Below are positions 42,530 to 49,955 of a stretch of DNA of 49,955 nucleotides, one piece after another. The stretch lies in NCBI GenBank assembly GCA_910580075.1, contig CAJTVR010000027.1:1-49955 (forward strand), written 5' to 3'. The stretch is from an uncultured Eubacterium sp. (lineage in GTDB: Bacteria > Bacillota > Clostridia > Lachnospirales > Lachnospiraceae). Position 1 is the first letter of the stretch. Every line of letters begins with the position of its first letter. Below the pieces are notes generated by a model. That model did no database searches and had not been told where the DNA came from. It saw nothing but the letters and a program-made list of their open reading frames with translations. A program made the translations under genes and the position numbers.

Positions 42530-43422
42530 TCTGATAACCCCTTCTGCAGCGCATGCCTTTGTTTTTCAGGCTTTATGGTAATTACAGGAAGCTGTGCACG
42601 GTTAAAAATCCGGATATGGATTGTATGGGTTCCGAGGCCGCGGCTGATATAAACTTTTCTGCCGTCTATTGTAAATTCTCCCGCATCATATTTGGGAAAC
42701 AGCATAAACTGAGGGGAAATAATGCTCCCAATCCCCGGAATGCAGACAAGCCCTCCATGGTTATGCCCGCAGACTGTCACATCAGCTCCCCAGGCCGCAT
42801 ACTGCTCTGCAAACGCCGGATGATGCGCCAGCAGAATCTGCAGATGATCTCTGGATGCTTCTCCAAGCTGCGCTTTTGTATAACCTTCTTCCAGATACGG
42901 TTTTTTCCATTTTTCATAGGCAGATAACGGCAGCTCCAGGCCGCTGATGCAGACTGTCTCTCCGTTTATGTTTAGCCGGATGCTCTCCTGGTTCAGTATG
43001 ATCACGCCTGCCTGTATAAGACCTTCGCGGTATCTCAGATATTCCTGCGTACAGTCAGCGTCCGGCAGCGTGGCTCTTGTTTCATGATTTCCATTGCTGA
43101 ATACAACAGGAACCCCAAGCGTACAGAGCCGTTTTACAAAATCCAGGGATATGCCGTATTTTTCTGCCACCGCAGTCACGATTAAATCTCCCGGAATCAG
43201 AACGAGATCTGCTGATGCCTCCCGCACTGCCTGTAACAGCCGCTCATTGTCTTTCCCGTACGAAAACGAGTGCAGATCTGAAATAACTGCTATTTTCAGT
43301 ACCCGGCTCGTTTTTTCTGAATACATTTCATAATGGGTGACCTGAAATTTTTTCAGTTCCTGCCACTGCCAGATCATATATATAATTACAATAACGCCTA
43401 TTATACCAATTAATAAACTCAT
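42520..43422 (-). CDS. Membrane-anchored metallophosphoesterase (YkuE-like)
   Basis: The 300-residue protein has an N-terminal membrane helix (about 3-20) and a calcineurin-type phosphoesterase domain. All metal motifs are present: SDLHS near 50, PGDLI, SNGNHETR, LLAHHP, VCGHNHGGLV. YkuE-like enzymes act on the outer face and are Tat-exported in Bacillus; here no twin-arginine motif is seen. The substrate is unknown. ATG at 43422 with AAGG upstream. It is the first gene of the scpA-scpB operon and is divergent from dacF. Confidence 0.88.
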   Translation of the reverse strand: MSLLIGIIGVIVIIYMIWQWQELKKFQVTHYEMYSEKTSRVLKIAVISDLHSFSYGKDNERLLQAVREASADLVLIPGDLIVTAVAEKYGISLDFVKRLCTLGVPVVFSNGNHETRATLPDADCTQEYLRYREGLIQAGVIILNQESIRLNINGETVCISGLELPLSAYEKWKKPYLEEGYTKAQLGEASRDHLQILLAHHPAFAEQYAAWGADVTVCGHNHGGLVCIPGIGSIISPQFMLFPKYDAGEFTIDGRKVYISRGLGTHTIHIRIFNRAQLPVITIKPEKQRHALQKGLSEWN

Positions 43423-43518
43423 ATTCAAACCTTTTTTCCAAAATTATCTAATTTAAAACTGTCATATTTCCCCGGCAGGCAGACTAAACTGTAAAAAAGT
43501 ATTTTCAGGTATCTGATT

Positions 43519-43941
43519 ATGAAGCGTTTTATTACAGCACTTCTTTCTCTGTCCCTGCTCTTTGGCTGCACCGTATCCAGGCTGCCCCTTACCCGCTGTT
43601 TCGTCGCATATGCGAAAAAAAATCCGGAAGCATCCATGCCCTCTCTTACGCTTTCTGCTCCAAGCGCCCTGTTAATGGAAGCCGGAACCGGCACAATTCT
43701 CTATGAAAGGAAAGCACATGCCGCCCGTCCGCCTGCAAGTGTTACGAAAATCATGACACTGGACCTGATTTTTGACGCTATCGAGAAAAAACAGATTTCT
43801 CTAAACGATAATGTCACCGTATCTGAAAACGCCTCCGGCATGGGCGGTTCGCAGGTGTTTTTAGAAACCGGAGAGGTGCAGACTGTGGAAACACTGATTA
43901 AATGCATCAGCATCGCCAGTGCAAACGACGCATGTGTAGCA
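43519..43941 (+). pseudogene. dacF: Sporulation-type D-Ala-D-Ala carboxypeptidase dacF, 5' part interrupted by a mobile element
   Basis: The frame gives a signal peptide, Ser-Lys motif PASVTKIMTLDLIFDAIEKK and the DacF-typical ASGMGGSQVFLETGE. It runs to SANDACVA, the SxN box, then switches to unrelated YMYSRHQLLYGFSNL and stops at 43989. The KTG box and the rest are missing; they would be expected beyond the element, past the window. DacF in Bacillus is a low-molecular-weight penicillin-binding protein made in the forespore; in many clostridia dacF precedes spoIIAA-spoIIAB-sigF. A second S11 carboxypeptidase at 39473 is intact. The start has only a weak binding site. Confidence 0.82.
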
Positions 43942-43960
43942 TATATGTATAGTAGACATC
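43930..43960. other. Left attachment junction (attL-like) in dacF
   Basis: The dacF homology ends at about 43941 (gtagca). The recombinase stop codon is at 43959-43961, only about 18 bp away. The core cannot be fixed without the right junction. Confidence 0.6.
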
Positions 43961-45542
43961 AGCTTTTGTACGGATTTTCAAATTTATAAAATATGGTAAT
44001 AGAACTATCTCCGTTCACTTCTATGCGGTCAATCAATTCTAAAATCATATCTCTGGTTAATTCCGTAACATTTATATAATCTCGAAAAGCCTCCACCCAT
44101 TCATCATACTGGTTATCCAGTTCCTGCTGCAGTTCTGACTTATTTTGAATTGTGGATTGCTGTAACTGTAATTCTTTGATTTCGTTATCATATTCAGAAG
44201 TATATTCTATATATTCTTCTTTTGAAATCAAATCTTCCATATAGTTATTATATGTTTTTCTTTTGAACTTTTCAATCTTTTCAATTCTCTTCTGAATATC
44301 TGCTATCTGCTTTTCATAACAATTCTTACTTTCATCATATACCTCCATTTTCTTCAGTTCATCGATATCTTCTGGTTTTAAGATACTTCTGGCTTCATCT
44401 TTTATAGAATACAGCACTGCTTCTTTCAAATCTTCTATATCTATACTATGGCTCTCACAAAACTGTTTTCCCTGTGTCTTATAAGTTTTACAGACATAAC
44501 CAATAAATCCCCTTTCACCGCGCCTGGCGTATTTTCTTGACATCGCATGTCTGCAGTCCGCACAATAAATCATTCCCACAAATATTCCATTTTCTTCCAT
44601 TGAACCTACACTTCTTGTGCGTGCTTTCTGCAGATTTTGAACCATTCGGAAAACCTCCGGCTCTACAATGGGTTCATGCGTATTTTTTACAATGATCCAT
44701 TTTTCCCTTGGAAGTATTTTCTTCTTTTTATCTTTATACGATAAAGTATTTACTTTATTTTGAATCAAATTTCCAGTATATGTCTCATTGTTTAATATAG
44801 TATGTATGGTTTGATAAGACCAGTTTTTTGTTGTATCTAATGATTTACAGTTATAATAATTTTCACCCAGCACATTCCTCTTATATAATGTAGGTATCAC
44901 TATTCCATCCGATGATAATATAGAACCAATCTTTGCCTTCCCATATCCAGACAGATATAATTTATAAATTCTTCTGACTACTTTTGCTGCATATTCATCA
45001 ATAATCAGATGATTATGGTTATCCGGATCTTTTTTGTAACCGTATGGACAGGAAGAACCTAAAAACTGACCGTTTTTCATTTTTACCTTAAATGCGCTTC
45101 GAATATTTTTCGATAAATCTTCACAGTACCATTCATTTACCAGACCATTAATCTGCCTGCTTTTCTTATTATCTTCATTGTCCGTATCCACACCATCTAC
45201 AACTCCGATAAATCTTATCCCAAGGTTAGGAAGATCATGGTGCAGATATTTTTCAATATGTTCCATATTTCTTGAGAATCTTGACTGTGTTTTAGCAATG
45301 ATAATATCAAACTCATCCATCTTTGCATCAATCATCATTTTTTCAAATTCCGGCCTGTCATCATACAGCCCGCTCTCATCATCATCGGAATAAACTTTAA
45401 TAATTTTAAACTCGTGTGCCAGTGCATAATCTGTTAGCAGCAATCTTTGGTTGATAATACTTGCACTGTCATCTCCTTTACTGACCTTATCAGCATCTTC
45501 TTTACTTAATCTCAGATATAATACAGCACGATTACCCTTCAT
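43959..45542 (-). CDS. Large serine recombinase
   Basis: The 527-residue protein belongs to the large serine recombinase family. The catalytic domain (1-140) has nucleophile Ser13 in LYLRLSKED, then KGDDSASIINQR and SRFSRNMEHIE. A recombinase domain follows (PYGYKKDPDNHN, NWSYQTIHTILNNETYTGNL), then a zinc ribbon with CADC near 327 and later Cys residues (YVCKTYKT, FCESHSID), and a coiled coil. Such enzymes insert and, with a directionality factor, excise elements. It reads towards the junction. ATG at 45542 with GGAG upstream. A long palindrome covers its promoter. Codon use is AT-rich. Confidence 0.95.
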   Translation of the reverse strand: MKGNRAVLYLRLSKEDADKVSKGDDSASIINQRLLLTDYALAHEFKIIKVYSDDDESGLYDDRPEFEKMMIDAKMDEFDIIIAKTQSRFSRNMEHIEKYLHHDLPNLGIRFIGVVDGVDTDNEDNKKSRQINGLVNEWYCEDLSKNIRSAFKVKMKNGQFLGSSCPYGYKKDPDNHNHLIIDEYAAKVVRRIYKLYLSGYGKAKIGSILSSDGIVIPTLYKRNVLGENYYNCKSLDTTKNWSYQTIHTILNNETYTGNLIQNKVNTLSYKDKKKKILPREKWIIVKNTHEPIVEPEVFRMVQNLQKARTRSVGSMEENGIFVGMIYCADCRHAMSRKYARRGERGFIGYVCKTYKTQGKQFCESHSIDIEDLKEAVLYSIKDEARSILKPEDIDELKKMEVYDESKNCYEKQIADIQKRIEKIEKFKRKTYNNYMEDLISKEEYIEYTSEYDNEIKELQLQQSTIQNKSELQQELDNQYDEWVEAFRDYINVTELTRDMILELIDRIEVNGDSSITIFYKFENPYKS

Positions 45543-45572
45543 GTTGCCCCGCTCCAATCGTAATTATTATAT

Positions 45573-45613
45573 CCTTATATCATGTACACCAAACCATTAT
45601 ACATGATATAAGG
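45573..45613. promoter_or_regulatory. Perfect 14-bp inverted repeat at the recombinase promoter
   Basis: ccttatatcatgta (45573-45586) and tacatgatataagg (45600-45613) flank a 13-bp centre. A TATAAT (minus strand) lies just downstream at about 45567-45572, so the palindrome would overlap the promoter. A repressor or activator operator is likely. The rest of 45614-45883 shows no gene. Confidence 0.7.
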
Positions 45614-45883
45614 TCAGTTTTCTACTGTTTTGTACGCTTCGTAATTATATTTTTCATGCAGTCAACTAACTTCTTCTCCCCATAAACTACATTTACCCTT
45701 ATCTTTTTCGTTTTTTCTTCCAAATTCTGCCTCTCATTTTTATTTTCAATTTATTTTATTCTTAACGTTTTAAACTTATTCTAATCTTTATGTAAAATCC
45801 TTGTAATTTCAGCACATCCAGGATATGCTTTTTGTATATCTTTTGGCTGTCATTCTCTGCGTCAAGATCAAATGCAGAATAAT

Positions 45884-46066
45884 TCAGTCCCAGGTTGTCC
45901 GTGAGGCCGCCGTATTTACATCCACATCCGTATTGTTTGTGATATTTTCCGTACTGCCGGATGTGCCCGCATCTGATTTATCTGTGTCGGTGTCATCTGC
46001 TGATATTATTTTTACGCTACAGTATGATGTTAATGCCTTGTACTGCTGTAAATTCACGCGTTTCAT
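45884..46066 (-). CDS. Hypothetical 60-residue protein
   Basis: ATG at 46066 follows GGAG ten bases upstream. The product starts MKRVNLQQYKALTSYC and ends in an Asp/Thr/Asn-rich tail (DTDTDKSDAGTSGSTENITN). It has no recognised domain. It could be element cargo or a spurious frame; the good ribosome site argues for translation. Confidence 0.4.
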   Translation of the reverse strand: MKRVNLQQYKALTSYCSVKIISADDTDTDKSDAGTSGSTENITNNTDVDVNTAASRTTWD

Positions 46067-46210
46067 TTTATAATATCTCCCGTTTTCCTGTATTTTAAGC
46101 TGCTTTACCGGAATTTTGAAATTTCTTATAAAAACTCCTTTTAATTTCTTCAAAAGAAATTTTACCTTCTGTGTAATTCATGCCGCTGTATATTCTTACA
46201 GATACTTTTT

Positions 46211-46375
46211 TTATTCATGATCTGCAGTGCTGTCCCAGAAAATAACCATACTATCAATCTGAATTGCTGCATCATGATTCTTTGGAAAACACAGAAATGC
46301 CTTCATCAGATCTGCCTTTGTAAAACCTGTTCTGTTATGATTAAATTTAATATCCCGATGTCCTGTTACGGACAT
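46211..46375 (-). CDS. Hypothetical 54-residue protein
   Basis: The frame reads MSVTGHRDIKFNHNRTGFTK and ends IQIDSMVIFWDSTADHE after an in-frame stop upstream. It has a weak ribosome site. Codon use is compatible with coding and the C-terminal part looks protein-like. Not identified; it belongs to the element interior. The region 46376-46566 has no gene. Confidence 0.35.
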   Translation of the reverse strand: MSVTGHRDIKFNHNRTGFTKADLMKAFLCFPKNHDAAIQIDSMVIFWDSTADHE

Positions 46376-46566
46376 TTCGTCTTAATTTTCAAAGACTCGT
46401 CAGGGAATTATTTGTTTAATTTATCTATGTGTTCTTTTAAAAGCGCTTTTAGCTGAAAAAAGTTCTTTCTTGTTTTTGGAAGCTGTTTTGTTTGTTGCTG
46501 AGATTATTAAATACCCTAAAATTGGTATGTCTAAAAACAGTAGCAAGACCAAATCACATTGGCAGC

Positions 46567-47816
46567 CATGACAAACGCATGAGTAAATAAATTGTGAACA
46601 AATTCTTTTTTCTGGTATAATAAAAGAAAAAGGGGATTTGGTCATGAATGAATTATCAGAGTGGATGGAATACATTGAAGATAACCGTCAGCAGACAAAG
46701 GTAAGGCATAAACTAAAAGATATTATTGTGATTGTGCTTTTTGCAACACTCGCAAATGTGGATGACTGGGTGGAAATGGAGTATTTTGCCCGCTATCATA
46801 AGGAGTATCTCAAAAAATATATTGAACTAAAAAACGGCATCCCTTCTCATGACACACTATGCCGTGTATTTGGTCTGCTGTCTCCGGAAGTTTTACAGCA
46901 GCTCTATCAAAAATGGCAGGAACTGCTGAATAAAAATGAAGGGAAACGTTAAGAAAACTGATTTGCGTGGATGGAAAAACAATGCGTTCCAATAAAAGGA
47001 AAGGCGGAAAGCCCAATCATATCATCACGGCATGGAGCCGGGAAGATGGATTCAGTCTCGGGCAAAAAGTTGTGAATACGAAAAGTAATGAAATCACAGC
47101 CATCCCGGAATTGCTGGAGAAGATCCGTATAAAAGGTCAGGCTGTGACAATCGATGCTATGGGGACACAGACTGCAATTGCAGAAAAAATCCGTGCAAAA
47201 CATGGAGATTATGTACTTGCCTTGAAAGAGAACCAGAAAAATCTGTATGAAGATGTAAAATTGTTTTTGAATGAGGAATCTGAAAAAAAGAAACTCCGCG
47301 AAAATGGGAAGTATAAAAAAACAGTGGAAAAGGCACATGGACAGATCGAGATCCGGGAGTATTATCAAACAGAAGAAATCCGATGGCTGGCACAGAAAAA
47401 AGAGTGGAAAGGGTTCAAAAGCATCGGGATGGAAGAAAAAACAATCCAAAAAGAAGGAAGGGAAAGAAAAGAGTGGCGGTATTACATAAGCAGTCTAAAG
47501 GAAGATATGGAATTGTTTAGTCGGGCAGTAAGGGGGCATTGGAGTGTGGAAAGTATGCACTGGCATTTAGACGTGACATTTAAAGAAGATGCAAATACGA
47601 CACTGGATAAACAGGCAGCCGAAAACCTGAATATCATACGAAAATGGTGTTTGAGCATTTTGAAAATGGTGGAGATATTCCGGCCAAATTTGTCCATGAA
47701 AAAGAAACGTTTTGTGATAAGTATGAATCCGGCAGAGTTTATAGAGCAGGTTCTGAATTTTTAAAAAGATAATTTTCAGAAATAGGGAAGGAAAAAAGAT
47801 TCATGCGTATGTCGTG
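46567..47816 (+). mobile_element. ISAs1-family insertion sequence with 9-bp target duplication
   Basis: Terminal inverted repeats catgacaaacgcatga (46567-46582) and tcatgcgtatgtcgtg (47801-47816) match at 14 of 16 positions. Immediately outside, attggcagc occurs at 46558-46566 and again at 47817-47825, a perfect 9-bp target duplication. The length of 1250 bp suits the family. Confidence 0.88.
46644..47764 (+). pseudogene. ISAs1-family transposase, frameshifted
   Basis: The first part (46644-46952) encodes the N-terminal helical domain (RHKLKDIIVIVLFATLANVD, PSHDTLCRVFGLL). The second (about 46950-47764), in the -1 frame, encodes the DDE part with VDGKTMRSNKRK, AVTIDAMGTQTAIAEK, ALKENQKNLYEDV and HWSVESMHWHLDVTFKED. 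The frames join near 46940-46958. A GGGAAAC heptamer at 46941 is not in register for normal -1 slippage, so this is probably a mutation. The DDE residues are intact. Confidence 0.85.
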
Positions 47817-47834
47817 ATTGGCAGCTGAATAGGC

Positions 47835-47863
47835 TTTACACTTTCAACCACATACGCTATAAT
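47835..47863 (+). promoter_or_regulatory. Promoter of the small orphan gene
   Basis: TTTACA (47835-47840), exactly 17 bp, TATAAT (47858-47863). Confidence 0.75.
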
Positions 47864-47910
47864 GATTGTAGCAGCCAAAAGCTGCATCAATCATAAAGGC
47901 GGTGAGAAAT

Positions 47911-48093
47911 ATGGAGGTAATGGAAATGACAGATAAAGAGTTAATTACAACAACTATTGATAGGTATACTGATTTGCAACGTATCAAAAGAGAAAATGGG
48001 AATCAGGAAAATAAAGAACTTGATTATCAAATCAAAGTGACTACTGCAAAATTATCTTCTTTAGGCGTAAATGTTGAAGACATAACGCTTTAA
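47911..48093 (+). CDS. Small orphan protein, 60 residues
   Basis: ATG at 47911 follows AAAGGCGGTGA, an almost perfect ribosome site; ATG at 47926 with GGAGG is an alternative. The product is charged and helical (TDKELITTTIDRYTDLQRIK, ITVKLS-type C-term ending LSSLGVNVEDITL). Not recognised; possibly a small regulator or cargo of the element. It has its own promoter and terminator, so it is expressed alone. Confidence 0.65.
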   Translation: MEVMEMTDKELITTTIDRYTDLQRIKRENGNQENKELDYQIKVTTAKLSSLGVNVEDITL

Positions 48094-48124
48094 TAACCCA
48101 CAAAGCAACCAACCACTAAACCAG

Positions 48125-48168
48125 AGTGTAAAGCCTATTAAACTGCCAATATGCTTTACACTTTTATT
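48125..48168 (+). terminator. Terminator of the small orphan gene
   Basis: agtgtaaagc (48125-48134) and gctttacact (48153-48162) pair perfectly, followed by TTTATT. Confidence 0.8.
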
Positions 48169-48234
48169 GTTTAGGGAGGTTATTACTTATGAATAAATAT
48201 TTTGAAAATATCAATGGAAGGTAAACGGTAGATA

Positions 48235-49955
48235 GGTTCTTTCCACAGTTAGTTGAATTTAATGTACTAAAGTGTTATAATATAATCAAAGTTTGGTCAA
48301 AGGATGTGAAGGCCATATGGATGAATTCATAAAATTGCTTAATCAGGATTACGAATTAATACAATACCACATTAAAGATAAAGAGGCTGTTTTTCATATA
48401 CAATCCAGTAAAAAGGAACTGGCATGCCCATTTTGCGGCTCAAAAACCATGCATGTCCATTCAACATATCAGAGGGAGATTCAAGATCTGCCAATCCAGG
48501 ATAAGCAGGCCGTCTTATTAGCGGATACACGAAAATTCTTCTGTCAAAATCCGGGCTATCCGCATAAAACATTTGCTGAGAGGCATCCCTTTGCTGCGCC
48601 AAAGGCAAAGAAGACAGACCGACTGGTTAAGAACATCATCCATACTTCGGCGCAGTTAAGTTCATTGAATGCCTCAAGGCTTTTGAAAAGCGGAAATATC
48701 ACTGCGTGCAAGAGCAGCATCTGCAGCCTGCTTAAAAAAAATGCCGTCCATTGTGGATAAAGCTTCTGTAAAAAAGATTTGCGTGGATGACTTCGCGCTC
48801 CGCAAAAGGTTCTCCTATGGGACGGTCATGGTCGATCTTGAGAGCCACAGGATAATCGATCTGATTCCCTCCAGGGAGACCATTGATGTCAGCAGATGGC
48901 TTGCAACATTTCCAAACATCCAGGTCGTATCCAGGGATGGGGCATCCACTTATTCGTCGGCGGCAACGGATTCCCATCCGGAAGCAGTACAGGTCAGCTG
49001 CCAGTTCCATCTGATAAAAGGGCTTTCGGAAGCCATAAACAAATATATCATCAGGGAATTTCCCGCCAGGGCAGAGATTCCGCTGGCAGAAGCAGTTTCA
49101 GATGAGATGGCGGCTCTGTACAATACTGCAAACAGGCCTCTTCGGATCAGATTCGCCCATAAGAAACGGAAAGAAGGCCTGACGGTATCTGATATCGCAC
49201 TGTTACTGCATTCGTCCCCCCCCCCACAACCATCCGAAAATATCTTGCCATTCCGAAGGATGAAATTCCGGAGGACAGGGCAACCTCCCGGGAAAGGCAG
49301 CACCAGCTGGCGCTGCAGCAGAAACAGAAGGAAGTTGATGAAGCCAGAAAACTGGAGCGGGAAGGATATCCGATTAGGCGGATTGCTCCCATGATGCACC
49401 ACACATATAAGACCATACAGAATTACCTGAACCCCAGCTACTGCGTTACAGATGGCCATTACAATGCGCGAATTCCCGGCAAACTGGCCCCTTGCGAGAA
49501 AGGTGTCATAGAACTCCGGAGCCAGGGGTTTACATATCCCCAGATCCATAAGATTCTTTGCGAAAAAGGATATACAGGAAGCGTTGCGTCCCTTAGGATG
49601 TTCATGCAGAAAGAAAGGTCTCGGATGCGGGAGCAGGGGGGAGCAGGACAAACCCCAGTCTGAATTCATTCAGAGGAAATCCCTATACTAGCTGATTTAT
49701 AAGAAACTGGAAAATGTCGCAACAATCACTGCTGGCCAGTATAAGCAGGCATTGAAAACATATCCATTGCTAAGCACCCTTTATTCCCTGGTGAAAGAAT
49801 TCTACACTGCAATATTTTCCAAAAAACCCGAGAAACCAGACGCATGGACAGAGTCTGCCCAAAAGCACGATATACCTGAACTGCAGTCATTTGTGGAGGA
49901 GATATTGAAAGATTCAACAGCCATCAAAAATGGAATTATCTTTCCTTATAACAAT
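48235..49955 (+). mobile_element. ISL3-like insertion sequence, decayed, cut by window end
   Basis: The left edge is probably near 48235, where ggttctttccaca resembles ISL3-family termini. A promoter-like TTGAAT-17-TATAAT lies at 48253-48281. The right end is outside the window. Confidence 0.65.
48317..49955 (+). pseudogene. ISL3-family transposase with several frame breaks
   Basis: The N-terminal zinc-binding part (ACPFCGSKTMHVHSTYQREI, FFCQNPGYPHKTFAERHPF) is in one frame to 48760. The next frame (from about 48741) has ICVDDFALRKRFSYGTVMVD, SRDGASTYSSA and CQFHLIKGLSEAINK. The frame breaks at A8 (48734-48741) and C10 (49216-49225). A further frame gives IRRIAPMMHHTYKTIQNYLN, broken near a G6 tract at about 49635, and a stop at 49689-49691 interrupts the remainder (KLENVATITAGQYKQALKTY). 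It is inactive as read. Confidence 0.88.

Larger units (their letters stand above)
47828..48139. repeat. 15-bp inverted repeats flanking a small gene
   Basis: aataggctttacact (47828-47842) is repeated inverted as agtgtaaagcctatt (48125-48139). The left arm contains the -35 box of the small gene and the right arm is half of its terminator. It could be a mini-cassette or a regulatory coincidence. Confidence 0.6.

Noticed and set aside
43429..43518. Forespore (sigma-F/G) promoter for dacF
   Set aside because: Only partial boxes were visible and the spacing was wrong.
46938..46955. Programmed -1 frameshift at GGGAAAC in the ISAs1 transposase
   Set aside because: The heptamer is in the wrong register relative to the upstream frame, so standard tandem slippage would not work.
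48189..48224. Eleven-codon frame with a good ribosome site just before the ISL3-like element
   Set aside because: It is too short to support, and its stop comes before the likely element edge, so it is not clearly an interrupted gene.
1..49955. tRNA or rRNA genes and known riboswitches
   Set aside because: No cloverleaf, rRNA stretch or familiar riboswitch core was recognised by eye; an Infernal or tRNAscan run would settle it.

Overview
The window reads as chromosomal DNA of a spore-forming, low-to-moderate GC clostridium, most likely a member of the Lachnospiraceae. The evidence is spoIVA, a sporulation-type dacF, the Firmicutes gene order rplS-lepB-rbgA-lepB-rnhB-ylqG-ylqH-yraN, Gram-positive ribosome binding sites, sigma-A promoters with 17-bp spacers, and scpA/scpB.

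Layout. 1-5.1 kb: a CapA-like surface protein, a LacI-family regulator, a superoxide dismutase and a short-chain dehydrogenase. 5.4-14.2 kb: two methyl-accepting chemotaxis proteins around a HelD-like helicase fused to a carbohydrate-enzyme beta-sandwich, and a membrane-anchored MerR regulator. 14.7-18.2 kb: spoIVA and two tandem radical SAM paralogues. 18.3-28.0 kb: an AT-rich island with a chimeric HxlR regulator, two glycosyltransferases, an ROK kinase, a convergent nuclease-STAND ATPase-helical repeat protein that looks like an antiviral defence sensor, and an IS66 relic. 28.1-43.4 kb: housekeeping genes for M18 aminopeptidase, PgeF, a diguanylate cyclase, the rplS to yraN conserved cluster, a PBP5-type carboxypeptidase, ScpB, ScpA and a metallophosphoesterase.

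43.5 kb to the end: the sporulation carboxypeptidase gene dacF is cut after its SxN motif by an element whose large serine recombinase ends within about 20 bp of the junction. The element contains small orphan genes, an ISAs1-family IS with a perfect 9-bp target duplication, and a decayed ISL3-type transposase that runs off the window. The layout recalls elements removed by serine recombinases during sporulation (skin in sigK), but the right junction is outside the window, so excision is only a hypothesis.

A recurrent feature is a palindromic repeat of about 290 bp with terminal inverted repeats of nearly 40 bp. There are four copies (near 1, 14.3, 29.6 and 40.9 kb) plus partial ends, all between genes. 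It resembles a non-autonomous MITE or a structured intergenic RNA element.
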